Counted from the first letter of the stretch, positions 43,718-55,077 are shown. The stretch is 64,000 bases of DNA from Ambrosia x helenae (GCA_030844895.1 CM061233.1:54737453-54801452), one strand, 5' to 3'. Numbers and translations: made by a program. Notes: a model not told the origin generated them from the letters alone.

Positions 43718-46700
43718 ATGGATTTTCAAGCAAAAGCCACCCACAATTACCTCCCATATCTGGCAAAAACAGATGAAAACACTCCATTCCATTCCACCAT
43801 CGATATCATCTTACAATCCAAATACCTGACAATCCTAACCGCTGACACCCATATCTATCTTGATACCCTCCAAGAATTCTGGTTGAATGCTGAGTTTCTT
43901 CTTCAAGACAAAAAGCCTACTTCCATTATCTCAAAAATTTGAGAGACAAGTATCGTCATTAGCCCTGAACTCATATCCACAACCTTCTCACTCAATGACC
44001 TGTCAGGTAAAGACTCTTTCCCTAAGGCAGAGCTTCACACAGAATTTCAGGAAAGAGGTTATGATACACAGAAGACTGGGTCAATACTTTTCAAAAAGTT
44101 TTTCCCACCAGTCATGAAATTTTTCTTTCATACCCTCCTTCTCTGTGTCTCTGCTAAGTCCACTTCCTTTAATGAAATCCCATTGAGGATTCAGTACTTG
44201 GGCTATGCTATGTTGTCAGATTCTGACTTCAATCTGTCCCAGGGACTGTTTATGGACTTAGTGTCAAATGTGAAAGCCATAAAGTCTGGGTCTAATAATG
44301 CTTTCTTGATTTACCCAAGAATTTTGAGTGTAATTCTTCAAAAAGTTTTACGTGAAAAAGATTTTAAAAGGGGTGAGTTTATTCAAATGAAGAGTCTAAC
44401 TGATGAAACTTTCACTAGAATGTTGGGTTCAACCACCCAAGAAAAAGTATTAAAAGGGTCAAAAGTTTCCAAAACACAAACAAAGAGGACTAAGACAACA
44501 ACTGTTTTCCAAACCTCTGTTCTTGAGCCCACTGCTCCTGGTGATCATGGCACTACATCCAGTGCCGTGAAACCCACACTAGCCACTTCCAAAAGAAAAC
44601 GTCCATCCACAAAAACCACCACTCAACCAAAAAGGGGACTTCTGGAAGATGAGATACCAGAAGATAACCCTGTTGCAACACAAAAGCAACAAGAAACCAC
44701 TGCTGTTACTTCCTCACAACAGTTGGTAATATCTCAACCTGACCAAACTCCTCATGCATCCTCACAAAAGGATCATGTTGTAAGCCAAAGGGAAACTCAT
44801 CATGATACATTTGAGTCACTTGGCCATATGTTCACAATCCCCTCTCCCAGGGCTAATTCTCTTTTTACTTCTCCACCTTCACCAACACATGTTCCACAAA
44901 CCATGCAACCTCTGTTTGAGGCTATTGAGAAAACTCAGGAAAATCCCAGTTCCTCTCTTTCACCTATTAATGAGAGTATACCTCCACAAGTGACTGGGAC
45001 TGAGGAAATTCAATCAACCATCTGACAAGCAGAAGAGGAGGTTACACCCCTAGAGTTCAATGAAACTCTAGGTGAGTTTTCAAGTGGAGCAGCCACTACT
45101 GATGTAGAGACCATTGTCTCACAACAGGACAGTGGTTACATAACTAAGTCTCCCTTGAAGGCAACAACTGATGAGGCCACTATAGTGTCCCCAAAATCAG
45201 TTGGAAGTCCCCAGAACCAAGAAAAAGGGGCATCTGGTTCTCATCCCTTGGACTCACCTCCTAGGATTGAACCAGTTACAACTACCACTGGTAGGAATTC
45301 AGATGATCCTATTAACTTAGGTGATGAGTTAAAATACCAAGAATTGACGGCTAGAGTACAGTCCATTGAAACCTCTGTTGCTGATATCAAATCAGATGTC
45401 AAGACAATATTGGAATCACTGGCTACTCTCACCAAGAGTCAACCATCCACAGCTGATATTGCTAGTGAGCTATGGAAATCTGTTTCTCCCATCATCATAG
45501 CTCACAGAAAACTAGCAGATCAGACTCATGAAAACCTACATGGCTGAAATCAGAAATATGGTAGATGCTAGGTACAAAGATACCCATGCAGACATTCAGG
45601 CCATTAAAGACCATCTGCTAAAGACCACTGGCTCTGCCCCTACCACTATTCTCAGAGATGAAGATGATGATGACTTCACAGCTGATGATGCCAAAAAGGG
45701 AGAGAGTGGCAGAGATAGATTGCCAAAGCTAGATCCCTTTGGTTGTCCACCTTCACAAAAAGGTCAATCAAAGTCTGCCAACAAACCAGGGTCTACCCAA
45801 ACAGCACCACAACAACAATAATCCAATGTTCAAACCAGCAAAGCTAAAGAAGTGGACAACTCTGCTAATGAAGAAGCTAAAAAAGCTATTGAAGATAAGC
45901 AAAAGAGGGCTGACACTTTGGAAGTCAAGGCAGAGGCTTTGATACAAAAGAAAAGGGAACAACAGCAGGAAGTTGAAGATGTGGGTTCCTCTAAGAGGAA
46001 GAAAATGCTCGCCAAACATATCAGAAAACCACCATCTAAACTGGCTGTTAAAACCACTGCTATCAAAACCACTGCTGCCACCCAAACCACTGATACCACC
46101 ACAACATCTGAACCTGTCACCACTACCACCAAACCAACATCTGAACATATCACCACAGCCACCAAACCAATCACTGAACCTACAACCACATCACCACCTA
46201 AATCCCAAACATCTGCTGGTCCTACAAAAGTGCCAACAGATGTTAACACCACTACTGCCTCTACACCACCATCACCAAAAATTTTCTACAAAAGGAAGAG
46301 GAAATCTACCTTTGTTGTACAGGATGAAAACATTCACATATCACCACCTACTACTTCAACCACATAATCTACACCCATATCTGCCATTCCACTTTCATCA
46401 TTCTCACCACACACATCACAATTCACATCCCATAGACCACCACCAACCATCACACCATTGGCTGTTCAGTATCCCCTTGAACTTGATCTACTCAAGGGGA
46501 AATGCAATCCTTCTATAATGCTGAACAACCATCTGAAAGATCTTTCCCTTCTCTTCCCCATTTTCCTGTTCCCCTAAACATAGACACATATCTAAAATAC
46601 AAGGCTGAACAGGCAGATGCCATCATAAAAGAGAAATGCAAAGGGAAAGATGACAGGACTGCTCAGGGCATCCATTCAGCAGAGCTTAGCAAATTGAGAA

Positions 46701-47627
46701 GGATTGAAGATTTTGCTAAGACCCTGAGCAACTCCATGTCTACCATGCCTCTCAGCAGTGACAAGGAAAGGGAGGTTAGGGAATCACTTCTTGAACAGAT
46801 CTTGGCAACCATGCCTTATAAAGCAAACAAGAAACAGTTTGCAGGCTGGACCACTCATGCTCTCAGAGAAGAACTCTTAAGAATTGAACAGATGGCCAAG
46901 AATCCCCCAGCTAAGGTCTCTGCCCCTGATTTCAGTAAAGGCAGAGATACAGTCAGAGCATTGAAATTCAAAAGAATGAGACAAGAAATTGTGGCTGCTG
47001 ACTATGGGGAGATGAAGTCTGTTGCAAGGTGGTCTGAGCTGAGGTTGGTTGAAACCTACAAGAAACTGGAAGAAAACAGGAAGAAAGACCCTAACCTGCC
47101 CAGAAAACCTGTCTACTCTGATGAAGAGACCTCAACAGGCTTTTACATTAGACAGCCTACTTGATACTTCTGATCTATCAGCTGCTGCTAGAAGACAATT
47201 CAAGAAAAAGAAAGAAATGTTTGAAGAGGATCAGAAGAAGTTTGCTGATACTTATATAAAGGAGGGCCTCTTTAATCAAGTACACTTTTTCTCAGATCCC
47301 ATTACTGAAAAGCTTAGAGAACTCATTGGGAGACCTCCATCACCAAACTCATCCAGAATAAAGGTGCATCTCATCAAATCCTCTGATTCAAAAATTCTAA
47401 AATGGAAGGTCAACAAAGACACCCATGAATCGAATTTGCTCAGGTCAGATGGAGAAGCTCAAAAGCTAAGCATGGATGATGCATATAGCCTGTGTGCAGA
47501 TGATCTCCAAACACTGCTGAACCTTGAGCTTGAAAGAGATGCAGAAGACCTCTACTCTTTGAACTTTGAGTTACAATTCAAAGCTCAAATCAGAGAAAGT
47601 CTGATGAGGAATAAAGATCAAGAATAA
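43718..47627 (+). pseudogene. ORF3 of element D
   Basis: This is the longest copy, about 3.9 kb, in six or more pieces (43718-43942, 44114-45025, to 45547, 45528-45821, 45852-46367, 46502-47164, 47049-47627). The N-terminal domain has the FWLNAE block (about 43879) and AFLIYPRI (about 44300), matching ORF3 of C and Z. A Thr/Pro/Lys/Gln-rich middle follows, then predicted coiled coils (45330-45600, 45850-45970). The C-terminal domain has RWSELRLVETYKKLE, as in C. The product would be near 1,300 residues, longer than gag. No signal peptide, membrane segment or catalytic motif is visible, so an envelope role is not supported. Function unknown. Confidence 0.65.
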
Positions 47628-47650
47628 AGTCTAGTTTTGGCATCATCTGT

Positions 47651-47663
47651 TCTAGGGGGAGAT
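47651..47663 (+). promoter_or_regulatory. Polypurine tract of element D
   Basis: TCTAGGGGGAGAT directly abuts the 3' LTR. Element C has the same GGGGGAGAT signal on the minus strand. Confidence 0.75.
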
Positions 47664-48374
47664 TGTTGGGTCTGCTGACCTGAAGAAGAACAGATGATTG
47701 AAAAGTCAAAATATACTAACAGTTGATCCACATAAATAAACAGCCTTTACAACATACTCTTCCCAAAAGACTGTTGACCCTAACAACTGTTCCACCCAAA
47801 CAACTGCTGTAACAATTGTTGCTACAAAGGACTGCTGGAAAACAACTGATAGAGAACAACTGCTGACCAAAGGTCTGATGAAGAACAACTGCTGATCAAG
47901 TACTGAAGACTAAAGGTCTGTTGGAGCCAACAACACTTAGGCTCCAACAGATGATAAAAGACCATCAGAGTTTTCCTCAACAGTAGTTTACCTTACAGTG
48001 TTTTGTAATATAACAGTAGTTTGTATAGGGCAGATGTTTTATGTTGTTATTCTGTTAGAGGTCACTATCTTAGGTGACGTCAGCCTAGGTCACCAGTGGT
48101 TTAGATTTGTCTATAAATAGAATAATGCTTGTACTGTTCTATTGGTCACTCACAACATTCTCTCAGACAAACAATCACAGAGTGATCAGGCTGAGGGGGA
48201 GTACTTGTAATTGATTGTAATCTTTCAATATAATGAAAGCTTTCGATTAAGAAAACATTTATTCCTTTTTTTTATTATAGTTTATCATTCCGCTGCACTT
48301 TCCATATATATTCACTTCATTCATTTCTCATTCTACTTTAAACAAATCAAAACAATCAAACTCAGATCCTAACA
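47664..48374 (+). repeat. 3' LTR of element D
   Basis: It runs TGTTGGGTC...GATCCTAACA, 711 bases. It is dense in AACAACTG, CATCTGTT and AACAGATG words (47690-47960) and has a TATA-like CTATAAATAG at about 48111. Coding sequence of the albumin-like gene follows at once at 48375. Confidence 0.85.
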
Positions 48375-48462
48375 ATGACCACCACCATCGATGATGGGAA
48401 CTCGGTCTCAGAAGAAAGGCGGTGTAGCCAACGGTTACAGGGACAAAGGTTGTATTTGAAGG
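48375..48462 (+). pseudogene. 2S albumin-like gene, continuation after element D
   Basis: The frame reads MTTTIDDGNSVSEERRCSQ and continues RLQGQRLYLK, then diverges. A Thr-rich propeptide, an acidic linker and a first Cys in the context RRCSQRLQGQRL fit the start of a 2S albumin small subunit. The remaining cysteines are absent, because the sequence changes character at about 48460 and runs into a Helitron-like tail. Together with 38930-39001 it shows a host gene split by D and truncated on its 3' side. Confidence 0.5.
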
Positions 48463-48556
48463 TAACATTTTGCAAACTTTCAAGGTGGATTACCTTCCTT
48501 CATAAACAAATCCGAATACCACCGTCCCCTCCGCAACGCGCGGGAAACCACCTAGT
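48463..48556 (+). mobile_element. Helitron-like 3' terminus
   Basis: The hairpin-capable CCGCAACGCGCGG (48531-48543) is followed 8 bases later by CTAG (48552-48555) and then T, the Helitron 3' signature. The same tail, in degraded form, ends the Helitron at 58754. No matching 5' TC end was identified nearby. Confidence 0.4.
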
Positions 48557-50381
48557 TTTAATTAAGTTTAGTTACGTAAACTTGGTGAGACTACCAAGTA
48601 CACACTTTTGGTTTGACTTAATTGTCATAAAACGACAAACAACAACAAAACAAAAAAAAGAAGAAGAAGAAAAAGGCAGAGCAAGCGTGGACTAGAAGCA
48701 GCACCTAGGTTGTTGGCTCTTCTCGTGGGCTGGACAGGCCAAACCAAGGCCCAGTAGCTTTATTTAAGCCCAAATCGCTGGTAGGTGAGAAAAAAATGGG
48801 ATTTTAACCAAATTAACATTATAAATCAACCCTAATCAACCCTAACCTGCATAATTACGAAAATTAAACTCCTACCCTTTGCCATTAACATAATTTAAAG
48901 ATCCTAAGAGTTTGAGAAGGTTTAGGATCAAGAAGATTAAAGGCCTAAGGTATAACAACAATCTCTTATGTTTAAATCTCTTTAATTATGTTGTAAAGCA
49001 TCAAAACTTGTTTGCCCAGATCTGATGTGAAACTTAAATAACATAAACGTAAGTTTTAATAAAAATTAACATGCTAAATAACATTGATTATGTGTTATTA
49101 TGACGAGTCTTGAGTGGTTATTGTATGTGTATGATCGTTAATAATTTAGAGTTTATAAAAGATAATATTCATGACAAATCTTGCTGTGTGAGATCTGATT
49201 TACATGCTAGGAGTATTGTAATACATGTTTATGATGATATTGGGCGATATTATGAATCTAGGGTTCGTTAATATTGAGGTACGTGCATGATTAAAATTGG
49301 ACAGATTCGTAGTGTTGAATTGTAAGTAATATATCTCGATCTTAAAGTGTTTGTTTTAATTTTTATTTGGTTCTAGAATGTAACTTCTGATCTTAGCTTT
49401 TCAGAATGCATGAGTTTGTGTGATTTGGATGTCGTTTACTATTTTTTTGGAATTTTGTTTGAATAAAGGTCTAAACTGATTTTCGGATTAAAAACTTGGG
49501 TCAACCTTAATTGGCTATAACTTGAGTTTTGTAAAGAACTAGGTCATGAAATTTGGTCAGTAGGTTGATATGGGAATAATTTGACGTTTCTAAGTGAATT
49601 CATATAGTTTGGATAAATACAAGATTTTTAAGAAGTTTTACCGTAAACTGACTTGCTGTGAAAGTTTTCAGAACCTAGATGTAGTATTTGATTTTTCATA
49701 ATTTTTCAACAAGGTTTGGATACGAATTAAAAATATTGGAACGACAAATGGACTCATAAGAATATTCTGTAAATTTTGGTTGTCTATTTCTTTGTGCAAG
49801 TATTTCTAGAAAAATTGTTTTGGCGGTGAATAATCTATCCTAAAAACACAGATTTGTGACGTAGATGCATATGTGCTTATTTGAAGTTTTATATGCTTTG
49901 ATTTGGACTTGAACTTGCGGGTACACTTATATGAGATGTATTTGAAGTGTATAATTGATATTAATCATAACGTTCACCAACGGGTTCGTAGGGTTTACTT
50001 GTGCATGTAGTTACACTAGTTGTCATTTAAATGTTTTCACAGCATTAAACGTTTTGGATAAACGAGTTATGTGGTGTATGGTATGTACACACGTACTCAC
50101 ATGATGACACGTATAATAGGGAGTCGGTAGCACGTCCTTATTTCTTTTGGATTGGATATTAGCTTTGCAACCTAAGGTGAGTTTCACTACTTTTTCTCAA
50201 AAGCATGTGTCTCGGGTTTGAGACAACTTACTTAACTTTTCTAGTCCGGTTTGGGACTACTCTTTTCTAGTCCGGTTTGGGACTACTATTTTCTAGTCCG
50301 GTTTAGGGACTACTTTTACATCTTGGGTTTTGAGATGCTTTGACTCCTTGTGTGAGTCGGGTTTTGCTAGTTTCACACTCT
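48557..50381 (+). repeat. Fragment F: partial Tekay-type LTR
   Basis: Bases 50208-50381 match the 5' LTR of element E (34024-34170), and TGTGCTTATTTGAAGTTTTA near 49876 matches 38149 in the 3' LTR of E. The intervening DNA resembles an LTR body with a transcription start and an intron-like GTATAAC at about 48950. No primer site or internal region follows, so it is a truncated LTR. No credible gene lies inside. Confidence 0.5.
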
Positions 50382-50840
50382 GTCCCTCTCTCCTTCATAC
50401 ATCTTTTTCACAGATGCTTCTTCTTCTCCATTGTCACTCTGTCATCTCCGTCCTACAACTCTCCACAACCACCGTCTATCTTCCTTCCGTCTAAGGTTAT
50501 GTTATTGTTTTCTTTCTTTATCATGATGTTTGTTTTTTTTTTTCTTTTTGAGACCCTAGTTTACGTTTTCTTTTGCATATCTCTTATTTCACTCGATCCC
50601 TAAATGGCTCCAAAGAAATCAAAGCAGGAACTCACACCGGAAAAGATAAAACTAAACAAGGATTCGAAGATAAAACTAAAGAAAAAGAAGAAGAAGATAT
50701 CATCGACTTCATTCAAGCGCAGCAGCAACAGCTGCGGCAGTGAGTGGCAGCGATGGCAGAGGCGTCGTTACTGAGTAGTGGATTTCGTTTGGGAAAAAAC
50801 CCACTTATTCCAGGTATTGTTATTATTATTATTATTAATA
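50382..50840 (+). pseudogene. 5' end of an unrecognised host gene
   Basis: A CT-rich leader (50385-50460) precedes ATGGCTCCAAAGAAATC at 50605, which encodes a Lys-rich start (MAPKKSKQELTPEKIKL). The frame ends after about 57 codons. A second frame from 50755 (MAEASLLSSGFRLG) ends at a splice-donor-like CCAG|GTATTG (50814). I do not recognise the protein. Fragment status is inferred from the LTR border on the left and the Helitron end on the right. Confidence 0.3.
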
Positions 50841-51671
50841 TCTTCGTTTGATTTCGTTTTGATGGGGTTTTTGTTTGTTCATGTGGAATTAATGGTTAAT
50901 TGTTTGGAATTGTACCGATGTGCTGATTGAGGTTTTTTATTTCTTGTATTGTTTTAGGTGTTTAGATTTAGGGTTTATATTGATCGAGTTCTGAAATTGG
51001 AGGTTCAAGTTGCTTTTTCTGAATCAAAATGAAATGCAAATGTTTGGATGCATGTGTTTTCACAAAATAAAAAATAAAATGTTGGAGTGTTTGGGTAAAA
51101 GAGATTGTGATTTTTTTGATGATTTAGGTTTAGGATGATCAAATGTGGAGACAGATGCAATAAGAAAACAGGAAATTGGGATAGATGTTGAACTACATGT
51201 TTCGGTTGGTTCTAATAAACTGTTTATCTGATCATGATTGTTCAAGTTGCTATTTTACATTTCAATTTTCAAAACTTTGACAGTGTTGTTCCAGTATCGG
51301 TAACTCAACATGCCTTTGTCAATTCTTAGAGCATTTGGGATGCGTATAGAATTGATCGTTTTTGAAAATAAACTATCGAACACGTATGACTGTGTGGTTT
51401 AGTAGGACAATTCATAGATGAAAGACTGCTATTTATCAGAAGAAAAATCCGTTTTCTTACATTCTTTTTTAACTTTTTCATTTAATTTTCATACGGGATA
51501 AACTGGACCCACAAGATGAACATGATGAATGAGTAATTACTAAAATGATTCAAGTATTCAACAGAACCTGCTTTATGGAGCAAGAGGCTCGTGTTTTGAC
51601 TTTCGATCATTGTGTGAATAATGTCATTATTATCAAAGAAGCTTAAAGTTCAAGATTTTATTTTTTCTCAG
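50841..51671. other. Noncoding, intron-like DNA
   Basis: AT-rich sequence with a short TTA microsatellite (about 50818-50840). No supported gene. It ends in a pyrimidine-rich tract and TTCTCAG at 51666-51672, which looks like a 3' splice site. Confidence 0.4.
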
Positions 51672-51950
51672 GTCGCACCAAAACAAAAAAAATGGATTAA
51701 AAATTGAGGTCATACTAGACGCCTCTAATTGAGGACTCATGCAAGCATATCATGGATGCTGCTAAAATGACAAATGCAAAGACAATGAGGCCTGCTCCAT
51801 TACCAACAAAGACGAGAATATATTGTGTTCTTAAATCACCTCATGTTCACAAAGATGCTAGATTTCACTTTGAGATCCGAACCCATTAGCGGCTCATAGA
51901 CATCCTACACCCGACTGCAAAAACCATCGACTCTTGATGGTGTAATTCTC
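51672..51950 (+). pseudogene. rps10 (plastid type, nuclear): Plastid ribosomal protein S10 pseudogene fragment
   Basis: From 51704 the frame encodes the S10 core without frameshift to 51937: LIEDSC, TNAKTM, PLPTK and KSPHVHKDARFHFEIRTH, then RLIDIL and TAKTIDS. This is the nuclear-encoded plastid S10, a small-subunit protein, and not the cytosolic or mitochondrial form. Lesions are stops at 51716-51718 (Trp position) and about 51890, a small insertion before 51704, and a 1-base loss at 51935. The preceding CTTTTTTCTCAG-like acceptor indicates capture of genomic DNA rather than a processed copy. The C-terminal residues are missing. Confidence 0.75.
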
Positions 51951-52091
51951 TTGGTATGATGGTAAAACAAATATGAGCCTTCAATCCTGAAACCACTTGA
52001 TATTGAATGATGGAGAACATATTCATTTGTGTGATTAAAAGTAAAATTATGATTTTTTAATGTGTAGTGAATTGGGTATTTTTATTGATTC

Positions 52092-52285
52092 ATGTTAAAT
52101 CTTGACGATGCCAAGGAAGCTGCTTTGAAGAAGATTTCAGAGACTTCAAAACAAGGGAAGGCGTTTATGAATGACGCTAAGTTATTGGCGCGTATAGAAC
52201 TTCCTAAAATATGCGAAGACGTTCTACGTGATTCTGCTCAACACCTCAAAGTGGAGCTTCTATTATGCAGGACCAACAAACATGG
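52092..52285 (+). pseudogene. Unrecognised exon-like segment
   Basis: The segment encodes a helical, charged stretch (DAKEAALKKISETSKQGKAF, then LARIELPKICEDVLRDSAQ) and stops at AACAAACATG|GTAACC, a good splice-donor context. It has codon-like composition unlike the surrounding AT-rich DNA. I do not recognise the protein. It may belong to the same captured locus as 50605 or to another gene. Confidence 0.35.
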
Positions 52286-53770
52286 TAACCTCCTTTATTT
52301 TGAACTTTTTGTGTTTGTGTTTTATTTATCATCAACCATACAAAATTTTAACAGGGGTCATTTTCATCTTTTACGCCGGGTCAAACGGGTTGTGTTGCAA
52401 GTACTATATTTAAAACAAATCCACCTATTTAGTTGTTTTGTTCAAAATAAACTTCTTGATATTGGAACAACGATGAGTTTGGATGGATTTACATGAATTG
52501 TTGGGTTAGTTCCATTAAACAAGCATTTTTCTTACACGGTCAACTGGGTCAGTTTTTATAAGTTGATTAGTTTATATAAACGAAAGGACTTTTTTTAGTT
52601 GATTTCATCATTTTGATCTTATGCTAAAAAATTATGTTTGTGTGGTGCATGGTTCTAATGTTTTATTAAGTGGGTCATACGGGTCAACTCTATAGGATAT
52701 CTTCACTGATTCGTTTGTATAAAGGCTCACGCAGGTCAGTTACGGTACCAACACTCGAGAATATAACAAAATAAAGTTGTAATATATTTGATTATATGAC
52801 GTTGTAGGTTGTAGTAAAGTAATTAATAATGGGAAGAAATGGTAACACTAGGAGTGCAGACCCAAAAAATCATGGACTTGAGTTGAGTATTTTATGTGAT
52901 CATGTGTTCAGACATTTTCAAAGTTTGTTGCTAAACAAGTCAATTTATGTTCTCATTATTTCATCAAAATTAACCAAAAATGATATTTTATTAGAATACT
53001 TTAGGAATCTCTGAATGTGTTTTAAAGGAACCTAATTCATGTGCTACTATAAAGCTATTATTATATATATATATATATTGGCTTTTTAATATTTGGTTGT
53101 GGCTCATGTTTTAAAATTTCTTCCTCCAAAATAAGATGCGTATTAGAGTTGATCTCCTTAATGTCTACTTATGTATTTTGCTGGAATCATAGGAACTTAA
53201 CTAAATAATAAGTGTCCATCCTTTTTTGATAAATGAAAAAAAATATTTATTATGTATTTATGAGCTTACAAGGTGTGCATGTGTTGCTTTGAGATAAACA
53301 AGATTTTCTCTTAAGGCTTAGGCATCATACTTTATTGGTAAAATGTTTTGCTCTTTTTGTGCATCATTTATGGGTATGATGTTAGTTTTACTAAGTAGTG
53401 TCAAAATATTGTTTCGTTTGATTCATAGAAATTTCGAGCTTAATGTTGTTGAATTATGGCGACCTTCTATAAATTTGATTTAAGTTTTGCCAGCGTGTTT
53501 ATTGGTTTTGTTTAATGACCATCACTAGAGGTTGGGAAGTGAGATCCATGATTAAATGGAACCAATTCATGGGTTGCTATAACGATATGTTGTTTGGTTG
53601 CGCCTGTAAGTTGAGTATATCAAAATCATTTGGCATATGAAAATGTAGTATGCATGTAGTATGGCAACATTCATGGGTTGCTACCTAATTGCACATTTCA
53701 TATCTATAATGTTTTGTAAAATCCAATTATTTATTTCTCCATCCTTTGGTTGCTTTTTAACAAAAGATTT
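52286..53770. other. AT-rich DNA, no gene seen
   Basis: It is intron-like throughout, with a TA microsatellite at about 53063-53080. Short frames (for example 52829-53014) show no family features. Confidence 0.5.
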
Positions 53771-54266
53771 CGAGTTTCAAATACTTCAAGCAAATGACAT
53801 GTAGCATTGTGGATCGCGCCCATCTCAAATACTTCAAGAAAAGGACATGTTGTAGCATTGTATGCTGAGATCACAGAGGTTAGTATTTAAATCTCTCTTT
53901 TTGTTATAACTGCAAAACGTATACCCATACTTTTACCTTTATACCATTTTTCCTATTTTGGTGAATGAGACTCGCCTACTTTCTTTCTCTTTTTTGGTGA
54001 AACCAAACTTAGCAAAGTCAAACCTTCTGCTTCTTTTCTCTATTTCTGAATGATGGCTATTTTGGTGAATCATAACTTAACCAACTTTATCAATTGTTTT
54101 ACCTTTATACCATTTTTCCTATTTTTGTGAATGAGACTCGCCTACTTTCTTTCTCTTTTTTGGTGAAACCAAACTTAGGAAAGTCAAACCTTCTACTTCT
54201 TTTCTCTATTTCTGAATCATGGCTATTTTGGTGAATCATAACTTAACCAACTGTATCAATTGTTAC
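53771..54266. repeat. Tandem duplications (about 50-bp and 166-bp units)
   Basis: CTCAAATACTTCAAG...GTAGCATTGT occurs twice at about 53777-53862. A 166-base unit starting TTTTACCTTTATACC is present at 53931-54096 and again at 54097-54266 with few differences. Confidence 0.8.
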
Positions 54267-54268
54267 AG

Positions 54269-54307
54269 GTGATTAAAGCAAAAAAGAAAAGGCTTGGCAG
54301 AGCTTAA
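54269..54307 (+). pseudogene. Terminal-exon-like piece
   Basis: TTGTTACAG (54260-54268) is followed by codons for VIKAKKKRLGRA and a TAA at 54305-54307. A basic tail after a good acceptor fits the last exon of a gene, probably the one whose pieces lie upstream. A 20+ base T run (about 54378-54403) follows. Confidence 0.3.
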
Positions 54308-54646
54308 AAAACAGTTGGAGATTAATGTTTACTAGCTGGATCACCTATTGATGCATGCATGTGTTATGTTCTTGCATTTTTTTTTTTTTTTTTTTTTTTT
54401 TTTTGGGACATTATACTCAGTTTGAGTATGACAGTTCAAATTTACCATATTCATTCAAGATATACTTTGTTTTCTTTATTAAGAGGTTGTTCAATTTGTA
54501 ATTTGGTCTTTTTCAAAATGATCGAAAAATAAAATTATAAAGTGATTTTCCATGAAAGGACGGGTCTAATGAATGAAAAATGACATAAATATAACTATAA
54601 CTCACAATTGGACGGTACTATTTACATATTACTTATTTAGGAATTA

Positions 54647-54900
54647 GGATTTATATTATAAGTTTTGAACCCCGTTTGTCACACGTGTAGTGGGTTACGT
54701 TTATACTTGGTGTATACAGTGTATCATGAGACAATTAATAAGCTCAAAAACGAGTAATGCGTTACAAATTATACAAAGAGGTATTTAGAAATTTGTAAAC
54801 GGTTGTAATTTGAATTTTTTTCTTTTTGTATATTTGTTAATGTATTAGGATTTGTCTTATAAGTTTTGAACCCCGTGTGTCACACGGGCCATTAGGCTAG
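54647..54900 (+). mobile_element. Helitron 3' terminus, with a degraded copy 200 bp upstream
   Basis: CCCGTGTGTCACACGGG (54872-54888) is a perfect 7-bp stem hairpin followed 8 bases later by CTAG (54897-54900) and T, exactly the Helitron 3' end. The same block, AGTTTTGAACCCCGT(T/G)TGTCACACG, occurs in degraded form at about 54660-54685. The gene fragments at 50605-54307 may be its cargo; the 5' end was not found. Confidence 0.6.
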
Positions 54901-55077
54901 TATATAGATATAGATATAGATTTTTGTTATGAAACAACTTTATTTTAATCTTTTAAGTTTTAAATGTTCAAACTAGATTATCTCCCGAAGGTTCCCGTGA
55001 TAGACAAACCTAATATAAAGTGACAAAATATGTGCACCGTAAAAGAAATATATCGTTTTTTCAGAAAAAAATGTATA

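Larger units (their letters stand above)
39002..48374 (+). mobile_element. Element D: 5'-truncated Ty1/copia (Sirevirus-like) element
   Basis: The 5' LTR, primer site and gag N-terminus are missing; sequence starts inside gag next to codon 24 of the albumin-like gene. The rest is nearly complete: gag knuckles, protease, integrase, reverse transcriptase, RNase H, spacer with a TATA box, a long ORF3 and a 711-base 3' LTR. Pol has only a few lesions. The left junction shares ACCA between host gene and element, which suggests a microhomology deletion. Confidence 0.85.
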
